Positions 34,794 through 44,534 of a stretch of DNA of 64,000 bases are shown here, in pieces. Source of the DNA: Toxorhynchites rutilus septentrionalis (taxonomy: Eukaryota; Arthropoda; Insecta; Diptera; Culicidae); contig NC_073744.1 of assembly GCF_029784135.1 (NCBI RefSeq), positions 66,848,593-66,912,592 on the forward strand. Reading direction: 5' to 3'. Within the stretch, counting starts at the first letter, position 1. Every line of letters starts with the position of its first letter. The notes beneath the pieces were generated by a model. The model saw only the letters and a program-made list of their open reading frames with translations, did no database searches and was not told the origin of the DNA. A program made the translations under genes and the position numbers.

Positions 34794-35608
34794 TTATTTT
34801 TTAACCTCCAGCTTCTCTCGAGCGATTTTTTCCATTTCGCGGTTATGTCGATTTTGTTCTTTCAACATTTCTTTGAGACCAGTATCTATTGAGTTGATTG
34901 CTTTGGCGAATTGGCGTTGGTAATGTACCATATCATTGAGGTTTCTGTTTGAGGTACCCAACAGCGATTCCATTTCCGAGTGAAATTTCTGTTGTTGTTC
35001 AATTTGTATTTGAACTAAATTGAGGGCAGATAGCCTAGGTCTCTTTGGTTGGGAGCATTGAGGAATAGCCGTATCATTCGCATCGTCGGACTCGTCAATT
35101 GAATCGCAACTTACATCTGCATTGACCTCGTTGTTTTTTCCCTTAGGTGTTCCTTGTGAAGAACAACCTGGTATTCCTTCTACGGTTTCCAACAGTCCAG
35201 TTAGCTGAACCGCTTGCTCCTCTAGCTCAGACAAATGTATCGTTCTGTTGGGTCCTCCTCCAGTTGCCCTTTGCTCTCTTTTGTTGTGAGAGAGTTTGCG
35301 CTTCAACGCTGATTTATAATCCGCCCACACCTGCCGGACATTAAAAGTGAAATACATATGTATTTTTCCATCCAGACCCGTCACGGATGGGTGGTCCCAA
35401 ACTGTTTAATTCAGCAGCACAATCGTTCCAAAATGGTCCGGAGTTACCACGTATAAATCCTTTTGCGATGTCGGGGTTCTTCTCCAAAAGCTGCACTAGC
35501 CGCTCAAACTTTTTCTTTGTTGTTGTTATATTTTTGGTTTTATCCCTGTGAATAGAAATTTGATTAAAAAATCAATTAAAAGCAACCGATGTAAAACTTT
35601 ACTTACAT
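34794..35608 (-). pseudogene. Harbinger Myb/SANT-like protein, frame uncertain
   Basis: The start codon appears to be assembled by splicing: AT at 35608-35607, a 61 bp GT/AG intron (35606-35546), then G at 35545, giving MDKTKNITTTKKKFERLVQL. The exon carries the SANT/Myb-like helix (GNSGPFWNDCAAELNSLGPP). The downstream part (VWADYKSALKRKLSHNKRE through a Ser/Asp-rich linker to a coiled-coil-like C-terminus RHNREMEKIAREKLEVKK) is in another frame. The gap between them contains an acceptor-like CCGGCAG at 35340 but the implied intron would be only about 25 bp, so a small deletion or frameshift is likely. Whether it is functional is open. Confidence 0.6.
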
Positions 35609-35850
35609 TTTTTTAGCAATCCGCAGTAAAAAAATATCGGGAGAAATTCGACTGCAAACCACCACTCGAACGAAATAAAGAAAGGGTTTGACATTCGAGT
35701 AGCGTCGAACGAAAGATGTTATACAATTCAAACGGAATACAGAATGAAATTTTTCAAGTCGTTCGAAATATTTCGAATCGTTCGGAATACAGAATCGGGG
35801 TGTATGTTGCCTCAAACTGGCTCTACATTAAAAAGTACGCTACGGAAGAC

Positions 35851-36024
35851 GAGATTTAGTACTCCATTTGACTTCCCTTGCTTGATTAGCTCTCGATTTA
35901 TGCAGAATTTTGTGTTTCATTTGTATGGCAGCCTTCCCCTCAAAGAGGGGGTGAGGAGTGTTGAACAATCATAGCAACACTTATTGTCCCCTAAAACCTT
36001 ACACATGTCAAATTTGGTTCCATT
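35851..36024. repeat. Helitron-like unit array, left part
   Basis: Degenerate ~110-140 bp units with TTTGTATGGCAG, a G/C-rich AAGAGGGGG stretch and AAATTTGGTTCCATT. The array continues at 37083-37420 after a jockey-type insertion. Confidence 0.5.
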
Positions 36025-37080
36025 AGGTAGGTAGTCGATTGTTCTATGCGGATGACGTCAAAATGTTTATGACAGTTCGGGAAACGGCTGACTGCTTGCG
36101 ACTGCAGCACCTGCTAAACACTTTCGATGAGTGGTGCTTAAGAAACTTCCTTTCACTAAATGTTCAAAAATGCAACGTCATTACACTTCATCGAAAACTC
36201 AAGCCAATAACGTTTACATACATGATCGATCATCATCCTTTGCTACGTGTAGAAAAAATACGTGATCTCGGAATTACGCTTGACTCAGCTTTAAACTTCA
36301 AGCCGCACTACTCGGACATAATATCCAAGGCCAATAAGCTTCTCGGATTCATCTTCAAAATTTCGGATCAATTTCGCGATCCCACTTGCCTGAAAGCATT
36401 ATTCTGTACGCTTGTTCGATCGGTTCTGGAATTCGGCGTGGTGGTTTGGTGCCCCTATCAAACATTGTGGGTGGAAAGAATCGAATCAATTCAAAGAAAA
36501 TTCGTCCGTTATGCTCTACGTACTCTTCCATGGAATGATCCAATTAATCTCCCACCCTACGAGGCTCGCTGCCAATTACTGGGACTCGATACACTCCAGA
36601 ATAGAAGGAAGGTAAGCCAGGCATTGTTTGCAGCCAAAGTGCTTTTGGGAGAAATTGATAGTCCTGGTATTCTTGCGGAGATAAACATCTATGCACCTGA
36701 GAGAGCCCTTCGCACAAGAAGCTTCCTTCATCTTGGACCACGTTTGGCGAACTACAGCTTACACGACCCTATTCGCTTTATGTCAGCACGATTCAATGTA
36801 TTTTATGAATTCTTCGACTTCAACCAATCTGCCGAAGCTTTCCGTTGCCGGATTCAACATGGACCACTGAATCAATAATGAATACTGGACGAAGACGCTT
36901 CCAACGATGATTGCTAATTGATTATGTTTATATTAATGTTTATATTTTGACCATGATATGTTTTTATGTGCTCCTTTCAATGTATGATGTAAAGATGTGG
37001 GGTTTTTACGCCATTTTGGCTTTTCCCCGCCAATTTTTCAATATGACAATATATAGTCAGATGAAATAAAATAAATAAAT
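36025..37080 (+). mobile_element. Jockey-type non-LTR element, 5'-truncated
   Basis: It begins within RT at the FYADD motif and ends in an A/T-rich tail (AAATAAAATAAATAAAT). The flanks are two halves of a unit also seen intact at 37191 (GGTTCCATT | TGCTTGATTA), so it is a simple insertion there. Confidence 0.8.
36039..36878 (+). CDS. Jockey-type RT C-terminal fragment
   Basis: The 279-aa frame starts at MFYADDVKMFMTVRE, with the catalytic YADD motif, and continues through the RT palm/thumb (IRDLGITLDSALNFKPHYSD) and the C-terminal domain of jockey-like ORF2 (IQRKFVRYALRTLPWN). No RNase H is present, in line with the jockey clade. It ends at a stop at 36876-36878 with a short 3' UTR. The frame is unbroken, so this copy is fairly young, but it lacks fingers and endonuclease and cannot act on its own. 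Confidence 0.85.
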   Translation: MFYADDVKMFMTVRETADCLRLQHLLNTFDEWCLRNFLSLNVQKCNVITLHRKLKPITFTYMIDHHPLLRVEKIRDLGITLDSALNFKPHYSDIISKANKLLGFIFKISDQFRDPTCLKALFCTLVRSVLEFGVVVWCPYQTLWVERIESIQRKFVRYALRTLPWNDPINLPPYEARCQLLGLDTLQNRRKVSQALFAAKVLLGEIDSPGILAEINIYAPERALRTRSFLHLGPRLANYSLHDPIRFMSARFNVFYEFFDFNQSAEAFRCRIQHGPLNQ

Positions 37081-37082
37081 AT

Positions 37083-37419
37083 TTGCTTGATTAGTTCTCG
37101 AGCTATGCAGCTCATCTTCCTCCTTATCCCCTTTCCATATTTCCATTTCCATAGAAATATTTTTCCCCTCGTAAACCTTCGCATGCTAAATTTGATTCCA
37201 TTTGCTTGATTATTTCCTGAGTTAGGCAGCCCCTCCTTAGAGAGGAGGAGGAGCATCGAACCATCATAGAAATATTTCTTGCCCAGTAAAAACTCCCAAT
37301 TTGGTTCCTAAAATGCCAAATTCGGTTCCATTATTCTTATTAGCTCTCGAATTATGCACAAATTTGTGTTTTATTTGTATGGCAGACCGCGTGAGAGTGG
37401 AGCAATATTTGTTATTGTG
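37083..37419. repeat. Helitron-like unit array, right part
   Basis: At least three units with TTTGCTTGATTA and the variants of TCCATT described for 35851-36024, then the left edge of the inverted 1.67 kb repeat. No coding capacity. Confidence 0.5.
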
Positions 37420-39092
37420 AAAAAATTATAGGAGGTTGTGTCCAAGATACGACCGCATTGTTGACGTAGAACTACAATGTTATTTTATATAAGTCGCTTG
37501 TTTATACCTTCGGATATTATTCTATAATGCTGTGAAATTTTAGAAAAAACTTCTTAGTAGAATAATTTCTGCAATGGTTTTTTCATTGTAGACGATAATT
37601 GATTGATGGTTCATTCTTGCCCTCGCAAAACTGATCGTATGTCGCAATTTATTTCATGTCGATGTATTGTAAATTTACCTCGAACGCTATTCCGGTAGCC
37701 ATTTTCGCAATATACATAGACTCGGCTACAGTCGGTTATACACATGTTGTACCAGCACCATTATTCCACATCTCATAAGTACATCAATATATCTTTGGCA
37801 CCGCATGGAAACAACAACAATGACAACACTTGCAAGTATCAAATATCATGCTACATGTTATTTATTATTGCCTCAGTGAAATCGCACCTCTAGGCATCGT
37901 TCGTACAACGTAAACCAAGCGCCAAACAAGCGTTCGCCATAGCATGCATACAAAGCCATTACATTGGTGGCTTGAAACTACTAGGAATATAAACACTTCT
38001 CATCATTTTGCGCTATTCTCAAAAGAAACGGTTCTGTTAAGATGACTGGCCTCGAAAAACGTTGCATTACTTTCTCATGCTCGAGAGAAGCACAGCTGTT
38101 ACCCTTAGTGGAGGAAGTTTTGCTACTAGTAAGCGAAACCTAATCACATACAAAATTCAAGAACGACATTTACTTTCTTGGTGACTAAACAAGCGAAATA
38201 AACTCTTTTGTTAATATCAACAATCTCGAAAACAGTAGCATTGCTTCATTATGATCAAGATTAGCGCAAATGCAATCCTAGTTGAAGGCAGATTTGCGAC
38301 TGGCACGCGAACCCAAATAATTTATAACATTCCAGTAAGACATTCAAGATGCTTGGATTTCCCCGAATAATTTTTTGGCGCACAACCTTAACGCCTGCTT
38401 CGCCATAACGTCAATTTAATGCATTGATACATTCTCAAAGGCACCAACGAAGCCCTTATGATGACGGAAAACAAACAATGTTAACTGCTTGGAAAAAGAC
38501 TGAATTATGCCACACAGCTTGTTCTCCGCTGTAACACCCATCGATGCGAATTCGTTGATGAGTTTGTCAAGAGCGACCGCCTTCACCACCAGCGGGGGGA
38601 GCTTGATTTTGGTTGCTGCCTGGGTAACGGCGCTTACATTTTCGACCGACGCACCGAAATCGCCTACTTCTCTGTTGTTCGATGCGGTGTCACACTCGCG
38701 AAGCCTCGGTTCAGTGCTTTGCGCTTTTCACTACACCAACATCGCGTGCATCATTAGGTGAGCCTTGCCTCGAAATTTTATTGCCCCTGGCAATGCTTTC
38801 GTTTTTTGCAGGGCTCGAGCCTGCTTTCCTCTTCCTTTTGCTCGTCACACAGCGTCCAATTTATGACGCGGAAAGAAAAACACACGATACGAATAACGCG
38901 AAAAACGAACAGAAAAGCCAAACGACGATATCCAAGTTGGATTACCACTGGGGGGGTCCAATCTTAGATCGAAGCGCAGCGAAAGCAAAGTGAATTGGAT
39001 TGCTCAATAGACCGATGCCGAATGAAAGTTTGCCTCAGCAAGATACACTGTTTATACTCTAGGCAAGTATTCCCCTTAATTCTTCTACTTTT
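37420..39092 (-). repeat. ~1.67 kb repeat, copy 2 of an inverted pair
   Basis: Reverse complement of 2301-3968, including the internal duplication and the near-palindromic motif at 37461-37476. Sequence differences are scattered and the coding frame of copy 1 is disturbed here. The two copies are about 33 kb apart. Confidence 0.6.
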
Positions 39093-39435
39093 CCTTTGTT
39101 TACGGAGACTTTAAATCCTACGATTTCCCCTTCGTTGGTCGTCGATAAGTTGCTCGTTATTGACAGCTCTGTTCGGGAAGTACACAAATAGACAGAACAA
39201 ATGTATGAGAAAATGGAAACGCTTAAAGTTTTCATGAATTTTAACCATTTGCAAACCAAGGGATTCTAATGTATAGCATATTAAACAAATCTTAGGGAAT
39301 TTCCGATTCGTTTGGTGTGTAAATCGCCAAAACCCGTTCGTGGCAAAAATAGTTATTAACGTTAACTTTATTTCATAAAAACGTGACCTGTTTTCTGATT
39401 TGGCACCCTTAATAGAAGACGTAGTTCTACGTCAA
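39093..39435 (-). repeat. Dispersed repeat, copy 1
   Basis: Reverse complement of a block at 43762-44062. The outer end is the palindrome GACGTAGTTCTACGTC (39418-39433). The inner end is an AAGAAG-type tail next to the 1.67 kb repeat. Confidence 0.55.
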
Positions 39436-39462
39436 AAAATGAAAAAATCACAAATCAATGAA

Positions 39463-39685
39463 AACGATGGAAAAATTGCATGAATTAGGCTTCGAATTGC
39501 TTCCGCATCCACCGTATTCTCCAGATCCGGCAGATCCGGCAGAATTTGAGACCGATGATGAAGTGATTATCGAAACTGAGGCCTATTCTGGGATTATCGA
39601 AAGAGTACTATAACAATGGTATCGAAAAGTTGCAAGATCGCTATAATCGTTATATTGCCCTCGAAGGCAATTATGTTGAATAAGT
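39463..39685 (+). pseudogene. mariner transposase C-terminal fragment
   Basis: The frames read HELGFELLPHPPYSPDPA and, after a frame change, YNNGIEKLQDRYNRYIALEG followed by NYVE and a stop. PHPPYSPDLAPSD and the WxKCIxLKGxYVE-type tail are typical of mariner transposases. The stretch after PYSPD is shortened, with a duplicated GATCCGGCA-type unit in place of the usual motif. It is a decayed fragment, and the catalytic core is missing. Confidence 0.75.
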
Positions 39686-40137
39686 ATGAATTTTGCAAAA
39701 AAATAGTTTTACTATAAACTTCTCAGCCGAACTGTTAACGACGAGACGTTTCAATCTGGGAAGCAATACTTCGTGTCTTCTATTCTTTTTTAAAATCCTA
39801 AGTTTCCCTAAAAGAATACTTAAGAGTACATTCGCAATCGAGATATCTGTCCACAGAACATAAAACCCCCCAAAGACCGATAGCAGCATATCTGAGAGCC
39901 GTCAATGTTTTTCACCTCGTTTGCGACGACGGCATTTTTGAATTTTCAATTTTCATTTAATTTCAAGACATATGAAGCATATTTTGTTTGTATTTCCTGC
40001 AGACTTCTAATCATCGGTTATTTGAAATGCTTTGGCAGAATATTAGGTAACGATGGCACTCCCAAAATCACGCAGTCATCAATGAGGTTTGTCATCAGAT
40101 ATCTATATTAGGGTGGAAACTGCCACAGAAACACACA

Positions 40138-40677
40138 GGATCTGCCCGGGTAAGGGAGTAAAAAGTGCCCCCAAACCAGTGATTTTACTTTTACCCTTAC
40201 CCAGCCAGACCCTTTGGAAATATAAAAAAAAAAAATTTTGTGCCGCGCAACACTGAAAAAAATCTGAAAAAATTACACATATCTAGAAAAGCCGTAGGAA
40301 CACATTTAAATATGAATTAGAGTAGTACTGAATATCTTAATCCCAAAAAAAAAAATTCAAAATATCAATATTTTTTTTTGGCTTAAATTTTTGATGAAAT
40401 TTTTTTTTTATAATTTAATTGATAATTTATTTTAAATATTTTTTTTAATAATTTAATTTAAATTAATGTTTCTGAATACACCGTAGTGAGATGCACATTC
40501 ATTATTTTTCTCAAATTTTCATCTCGTTGCTTTTGAGGCTGACGTGATCCTATGTTAAACCACATAGTGGTTCAAAAAAACCGCCAATCTTTCTTATTTG
40601 ATATCCTATACAATATTTGCCATACAGCTAGTGATTTGGTTTGGGGGCACTTTTTACTCCCTTACCCGGCCAGGTCC
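40138..40677. mobile_element. 540 bp MITE with 40 bp inverted ends
   Basis: Left end GGATCTGCCCGGGTAAGGGA continuing to GTGCCCCCAAACC near 40183; the right end is its inverted match from 40637. The interior is very A/T-rich and non-coding. Target duplication not identified. Confidence 0.65.
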
Positions 40678-41267
40678 TTTCTTCATAACTCGAGAACTAT
40701 TCAAGCAAATGGAACCAAATTTGGCATATAACATGACAATTGGAAATTTTCAAAAAAACTCTGAAGGAAAATGGGAAAAATCGGAAAATTTAATTCGCAT
40801 ATGTTCTACAATAACATAGTGATAAGCGTTGTTAGTTCATTTGTTGGAAGGTGGAAATGAATTTTAACGTGATAAAACGCACTCCTATATCTTCTTCTAT
40901 CTGTATAAATAAAAATGGATCACCGAATGTGTTGATAAGAGCAAAACTCGAGAAAGGAATTGTTCGATTTAGGGCTGTCTTTATTCTATCATATTTTCTG
41001 TATCAAACATTTATTCCCTGTAATGGAGAAACATGTTATTTACAAGTGGTTAAAAAATCTTGAACGAGAATTGTGTCTGAAAATAATCTGATATTATAAT
41101 GACAAGTTTTGGTAGAAGTACTGGCAATTTTATTGTAAAAGGCAATTTAAAAGAGTGGATTAGAAAATCAATCGATGAACAGTTCTGCGATTGGACCCAT
41201 GAATGTGAATGTGAAAGTGATAACGAAAAATAAATTTCGGGCGGGACGAAGTTTGCCGGTCAGCTAG
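40678..41267. repeat. Helitron-like 3' end, second copy
   Basis: Ends GGGACGAAGTTTGCCGG followed by TCAGCTAG (41260-41267)|T, matching 7520-7563. The block from about 41100 (TTTTGGTAGAAGTACTGGCA) is highly similar to 7377 onward. The part at 40678-40760 resembles the degenerate units next to the first copy. Confidence 0.5.
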
Positions 41268-43134
41268 TTCTAAATAAAAGAATGACTCTTATGAAATAAA
41301 CACTTTATTTACAGAAGAAAAATATCAAAATTTGAGATTATCAGTTACTGTTTTACATCTGTCCATCTAGGAATCATCAGTATTTCACACGGGACTCAAA
41401 TTCCGCGACAGATTTTCCACCCGAACAGTGGGTGACTCAACATCGCGAGGCGGTTATGCAAATTCCCGCGAGCGTAACTATATATCTGCTAGTCAGTCCA
41501 ATATTTGTCATCCAAATGTCGACCTGTGTTTGGCGGATGCATTTCTTCCCCGGGCTCGTTCCCCTGCACCATCCTGTCGCCGCGTGCTGCTGTCAAATAG
41601 AAAGTTTTTGACTCGGATTTTACGTTTTTTTAATACTGCTCCGTGTGTGCGATATGGCGATGCGTGCTCACGGCTCTTCTGTAGCCGGTTCCGGCTTTGA
41701 GGTTTGAACACGCAGAAACCGAGCAGAAATATAACCAATAACCAGACTCATTTTGGATTCAGCTCTAGCGATACTGCGCGGGATGTGACGCGTAAGGTTC
41801 AGATGAGAAAATGAGAAAAAATAAAACCTACGAACACGTGCATTTACGTGTGGCATTTTCGTGCATCGTTGCATTGTTTGGTCCGTTCAAATGTCAGCCA
41901 CCGGTGCGGCAGCTCGAGACAGGCACGTGCCCTGTTGTGGCATTTTTGTCGATTCAGAGTAATGGTTAGCACTTCTTACGTGTTTGTGATTTGTTTTGTA
42001 GGAGCGATGTTTCCTTCGCTAAATGAGAAACCTTCGTGATGCTGATGGTACTGATAATGAAAGCGAAGCGTGAGTAAACACAAATCGATAATAAACAGTG
42101 GGTTTCGCTTTCGTTCGAGGCTGTGTTGGGAGGAGATGATTTTATTTCACAGTTCAGGTAATTAACGGGTAGTGATGGAACTCATATTTGTATAATTATG
42201 CAACGGTCGAATGTTGGTAACACTGCATCTGCGATGCATTGCCCAACGAACAAACATAGCTTCTCTTACAGCATGATTACATGATCCACCATAATAACGG
42301 ACACGTAGTTCAAATTCCAGAAATAGAAGCCAAGCTTTCAATCAGCAATAATGAAGTGATGGAGCGTTATGTTGAGAAGAGTGAAACCAAACCGAAACCG
42401 CGGCATTAAAATTTCTCTTTGCTCACATAAATCAGCAATTATTTTCTCCCGGCTGACATCACTAGTCAGTTGCATCTGCCGGCGCACGGTGATGCGTAGT
42501 TTCGGTTGCTCACCGATGCATCAGTTCGCAAGATTATAATGGATCACCTTCGCTGTCTCAGATAAGCGCCGAGTTCCTTTTTCGCGCTACCTTCCGCACT
42601 GTGACCTGCGCTTAAAATCGTTTGTTTTTACTTCTTTCTCTCGTCAGCCGGCGACGAACGAACAAATTGAGCTGCCTCAGGAAATAATCGACTCAGTGGT
42701 CAGGAATTCCAAAAATTTATTTCTGCTGTGCTGAATCCGTTTGTAAAATAAATAAAACTTCGTTCGATTTTTTGTGAACACTTTCGAAACGGGGCGCACA
42801 AAGGAGAAGAAAACGGGGCGCGAGCAGCGGATGCGTGACACTGAATACGTAATCAGCTGACTATATACCGAGCATAAAATAGGACTAGGGGAAATCGTCT
42901 AGAGGTGATGACAATAGTGCTAGAATCCATGTTGTTCGGGAAGATGAAAAAAAAAACAGTGATACACCACTTTCCCTTTTACGAAATTCCGTTCCATCTG
43001 ACCTTCACAGGTGCTAATCAAGTTTCAACAGTATCCTCTGTAGCACACAGTGAAATTCATACCGTCCGCCAATATAGTGTTTGGATGCCCTATTTACTGT
43101 GATTACCCGCTGAACTTTCGGTTTTGCGTCAAGT
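41268..43134. other. GC-richer non-repeat region, possible host promoter/5' UTR
   Basis: This is the least repetitive and most GC-rich part of the window (notably 41400-41720 and 42440-42860). An insect initiator-like TCAGT lies at 42521-42525. There are many CG dinucleotides and purine-rich runs as in 5' UTRs. No coding exon could be defined; frames here are short and lack conserved motifs. Calling it a host gene's 5' region is a guess. Confidence 0.3.
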
Positions 43135-43761
43135 ACTCAAACAAAACACAATCGACATCCATAATTCGTTGTACGGTTGATTAAAACCAGATCGACCTGA
43201 AAATATGAGGGTGAATAAAAGGAATTCATTATTTTCACGTGAAATTCGAAACATTATTTTGGATGTTCCGGATTGCCCGATTTGGGCTAAATATGCACCG
43301 TTTTGTTGAATAATTTGTTGTTAAAGGTAGCTTCATAATGTCTCTCTCATTGAAGTCTTGGTCCTTATTGGCGAATAACTCTTCTCGCAATCTTCTATTG
43401 ATTCCAATTTCTTGTCACTTGTGGATGCATTAAAACTTACCAACCAAGCTCCCGGAGTTTCGGGCGAGTCACTACAAACGCGTGTGGCCTTGCGTTGAAA
43501 CACAACACTTCTTCTGTCGGCCAATTCTGGCCGTTTCTGGTCAATCGCTAGCTTCAAATGGTCAGTTGTTGACAGTAGAAATCTGAACTTACTCAAAAAA
43601 TTACACGTATAAAATAGCGTGCAGTGTGTGCGCTATTTTGCACGCTATTTACTAATACTAACGCGAGGACCTTTATAGCATACTTGATAAATGTCTCAGT
43701 TCGTTGGTTGGAGCTCATGATGGGTAGACAATAAACCGTCCATTGATGAGGTAACTTCTTT
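43135..43761. other. Intergenic, nothing recognised
   Basis: No gene, repeat or motif seen. The minus-strand frame 43333-43596 has no recognisable similarity. Confidence 0.3.
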
Positions 43762-44062
43762 TTGACGTAGGACTATGTCTTACATTAAGGGCGCCAAATC
43801 AGAAAACATTTGCACACCAATCGAATCGGAATTTCTAAGATTTGTTTGATATGCTATACATTAAAATCCCAATCACTATATGGTTTAAATTGAGGAAAAT
43901 TGGAAGCATTCCCATTTCTCTATGGATCTGTTCTGTCCATTTGTGTGCGTTCCCGAACAGAGCTGTCCATAACAAGCAGCTTATGCAGCCGCTCGAATAG
44001 AAACAGTCGGAGTAGAATGAATCGTTGGATTTAAAGCCTCCGTAAATAAAGGAAAAGAAGAA
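43762..44062 (+). repeat. Dispersed repeat, copy 2
   Basis: Partner of 39093-39435. It begins with TTGACGTAGGACTATGTC, passes GGCGCCAAATCAGAAAACA and the CATTAAAATCC-type segment, and ends with GCCTCCGTAAATAAAGGAAA and a purine-rich tail, so a short retroposon is possible. Confidence 0.55.
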
Positions 44063-44377
44063 GAAAAATAGAAACAACGAAAAGGGATAGCGAAAAGAGA
44101 ACATTTGCTATGTAAGTAAGATGTCGCTAGCTTTCAAGTATTGCATCTCCTCTGAGGAAAATTCTTAGAATCTTTCTGTGCCCGAAACAACGAAGGTCGC
44201 TTATTCTGCTCGTTTTGTGTTTTATGTTTTCCCTCGAGCTGTGAACGCTAGCGAATATTTCACTCAAAGTTTATCGCCGCAACTGTGTGCATCTGTTAGA
44301 CGCGTGTTTGATGCTTGTGTAATGGCGATGCACGGAAGATGCCTCTCGTTAAATACTCAGTGCAATGCGTGCATTGA

Positions 44378-44534
44378 TATAACACTTTGAACGCCCCGTC
44401 ACTCAGATCTGGGTGACGGGTGTATTTCCTGGGAGGCCCCGTCACCCAGATGTGGGTGACACTTTTCTCGTTCAAATTGAATAGGATTTTTAAACGGTAT
44501 TTGATAGAATGGGCACTTAACACTTTGACGTCCG
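44378..44534. repeat. Hairpin repeats and piggyBac-like end
   Basis: Two copies of a palindrome-like GTCAC..AGATCTGGGTGAC unit (44394-44420, 44437-44460), then TTAA (44517-44520) followed by CACTTTGACGTCCG, a piggyBac-like terminus. The inverted counterpart is at 52712-52729. Confidence 0.5.

Larger units (their letters stand above)
32623..35802. mobile_element. PIF/Harbinger element, apparently complete
   Basis: The 3180 bp element has inverted ends CACCCCTATTCTGCATTCCG and, at the right, the complement of CACCCCGATTCTGTATTCCG. It is flanked by TAT on both sides (32620-32622 and 35803-35805), a 3 bp duplication as usual for this superfamily. It encodes the two proteins of Harbinger elements in convergent orientation: a DDE transposase (plus) and a Myb/SANT-like DNA-binding protein (minus). 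The related uninterrupted sequence at 25420-25447 confirms both edges. Confidence 0.9.
32306..35850. mobile_element. Pogo-like terminus, split by Harbinger
   Basis: It begins after TA (32304-32305) with CAGGGCGGACTCGATTATAT and matches the reverse complement of 25405-25752. The match stops at 32619, where a Harbinger element is inserted, and resumes at 35806 with CAAACTGGCTCTACATTAAA. The homology ends at about 35850. No second terminus was found. Confidence 0.65.

Noticed and set aside
35384..35400. Short 25 bp intron joining the SANT-like frames
   Set aside because: Below the minimum size of insect introns; a small deletion or frameshift is more likely.
40138..40677. Long hairpin as a functional microRNA precursor
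   Set aside because: The inverted ends are far apart and fit a MITE better.
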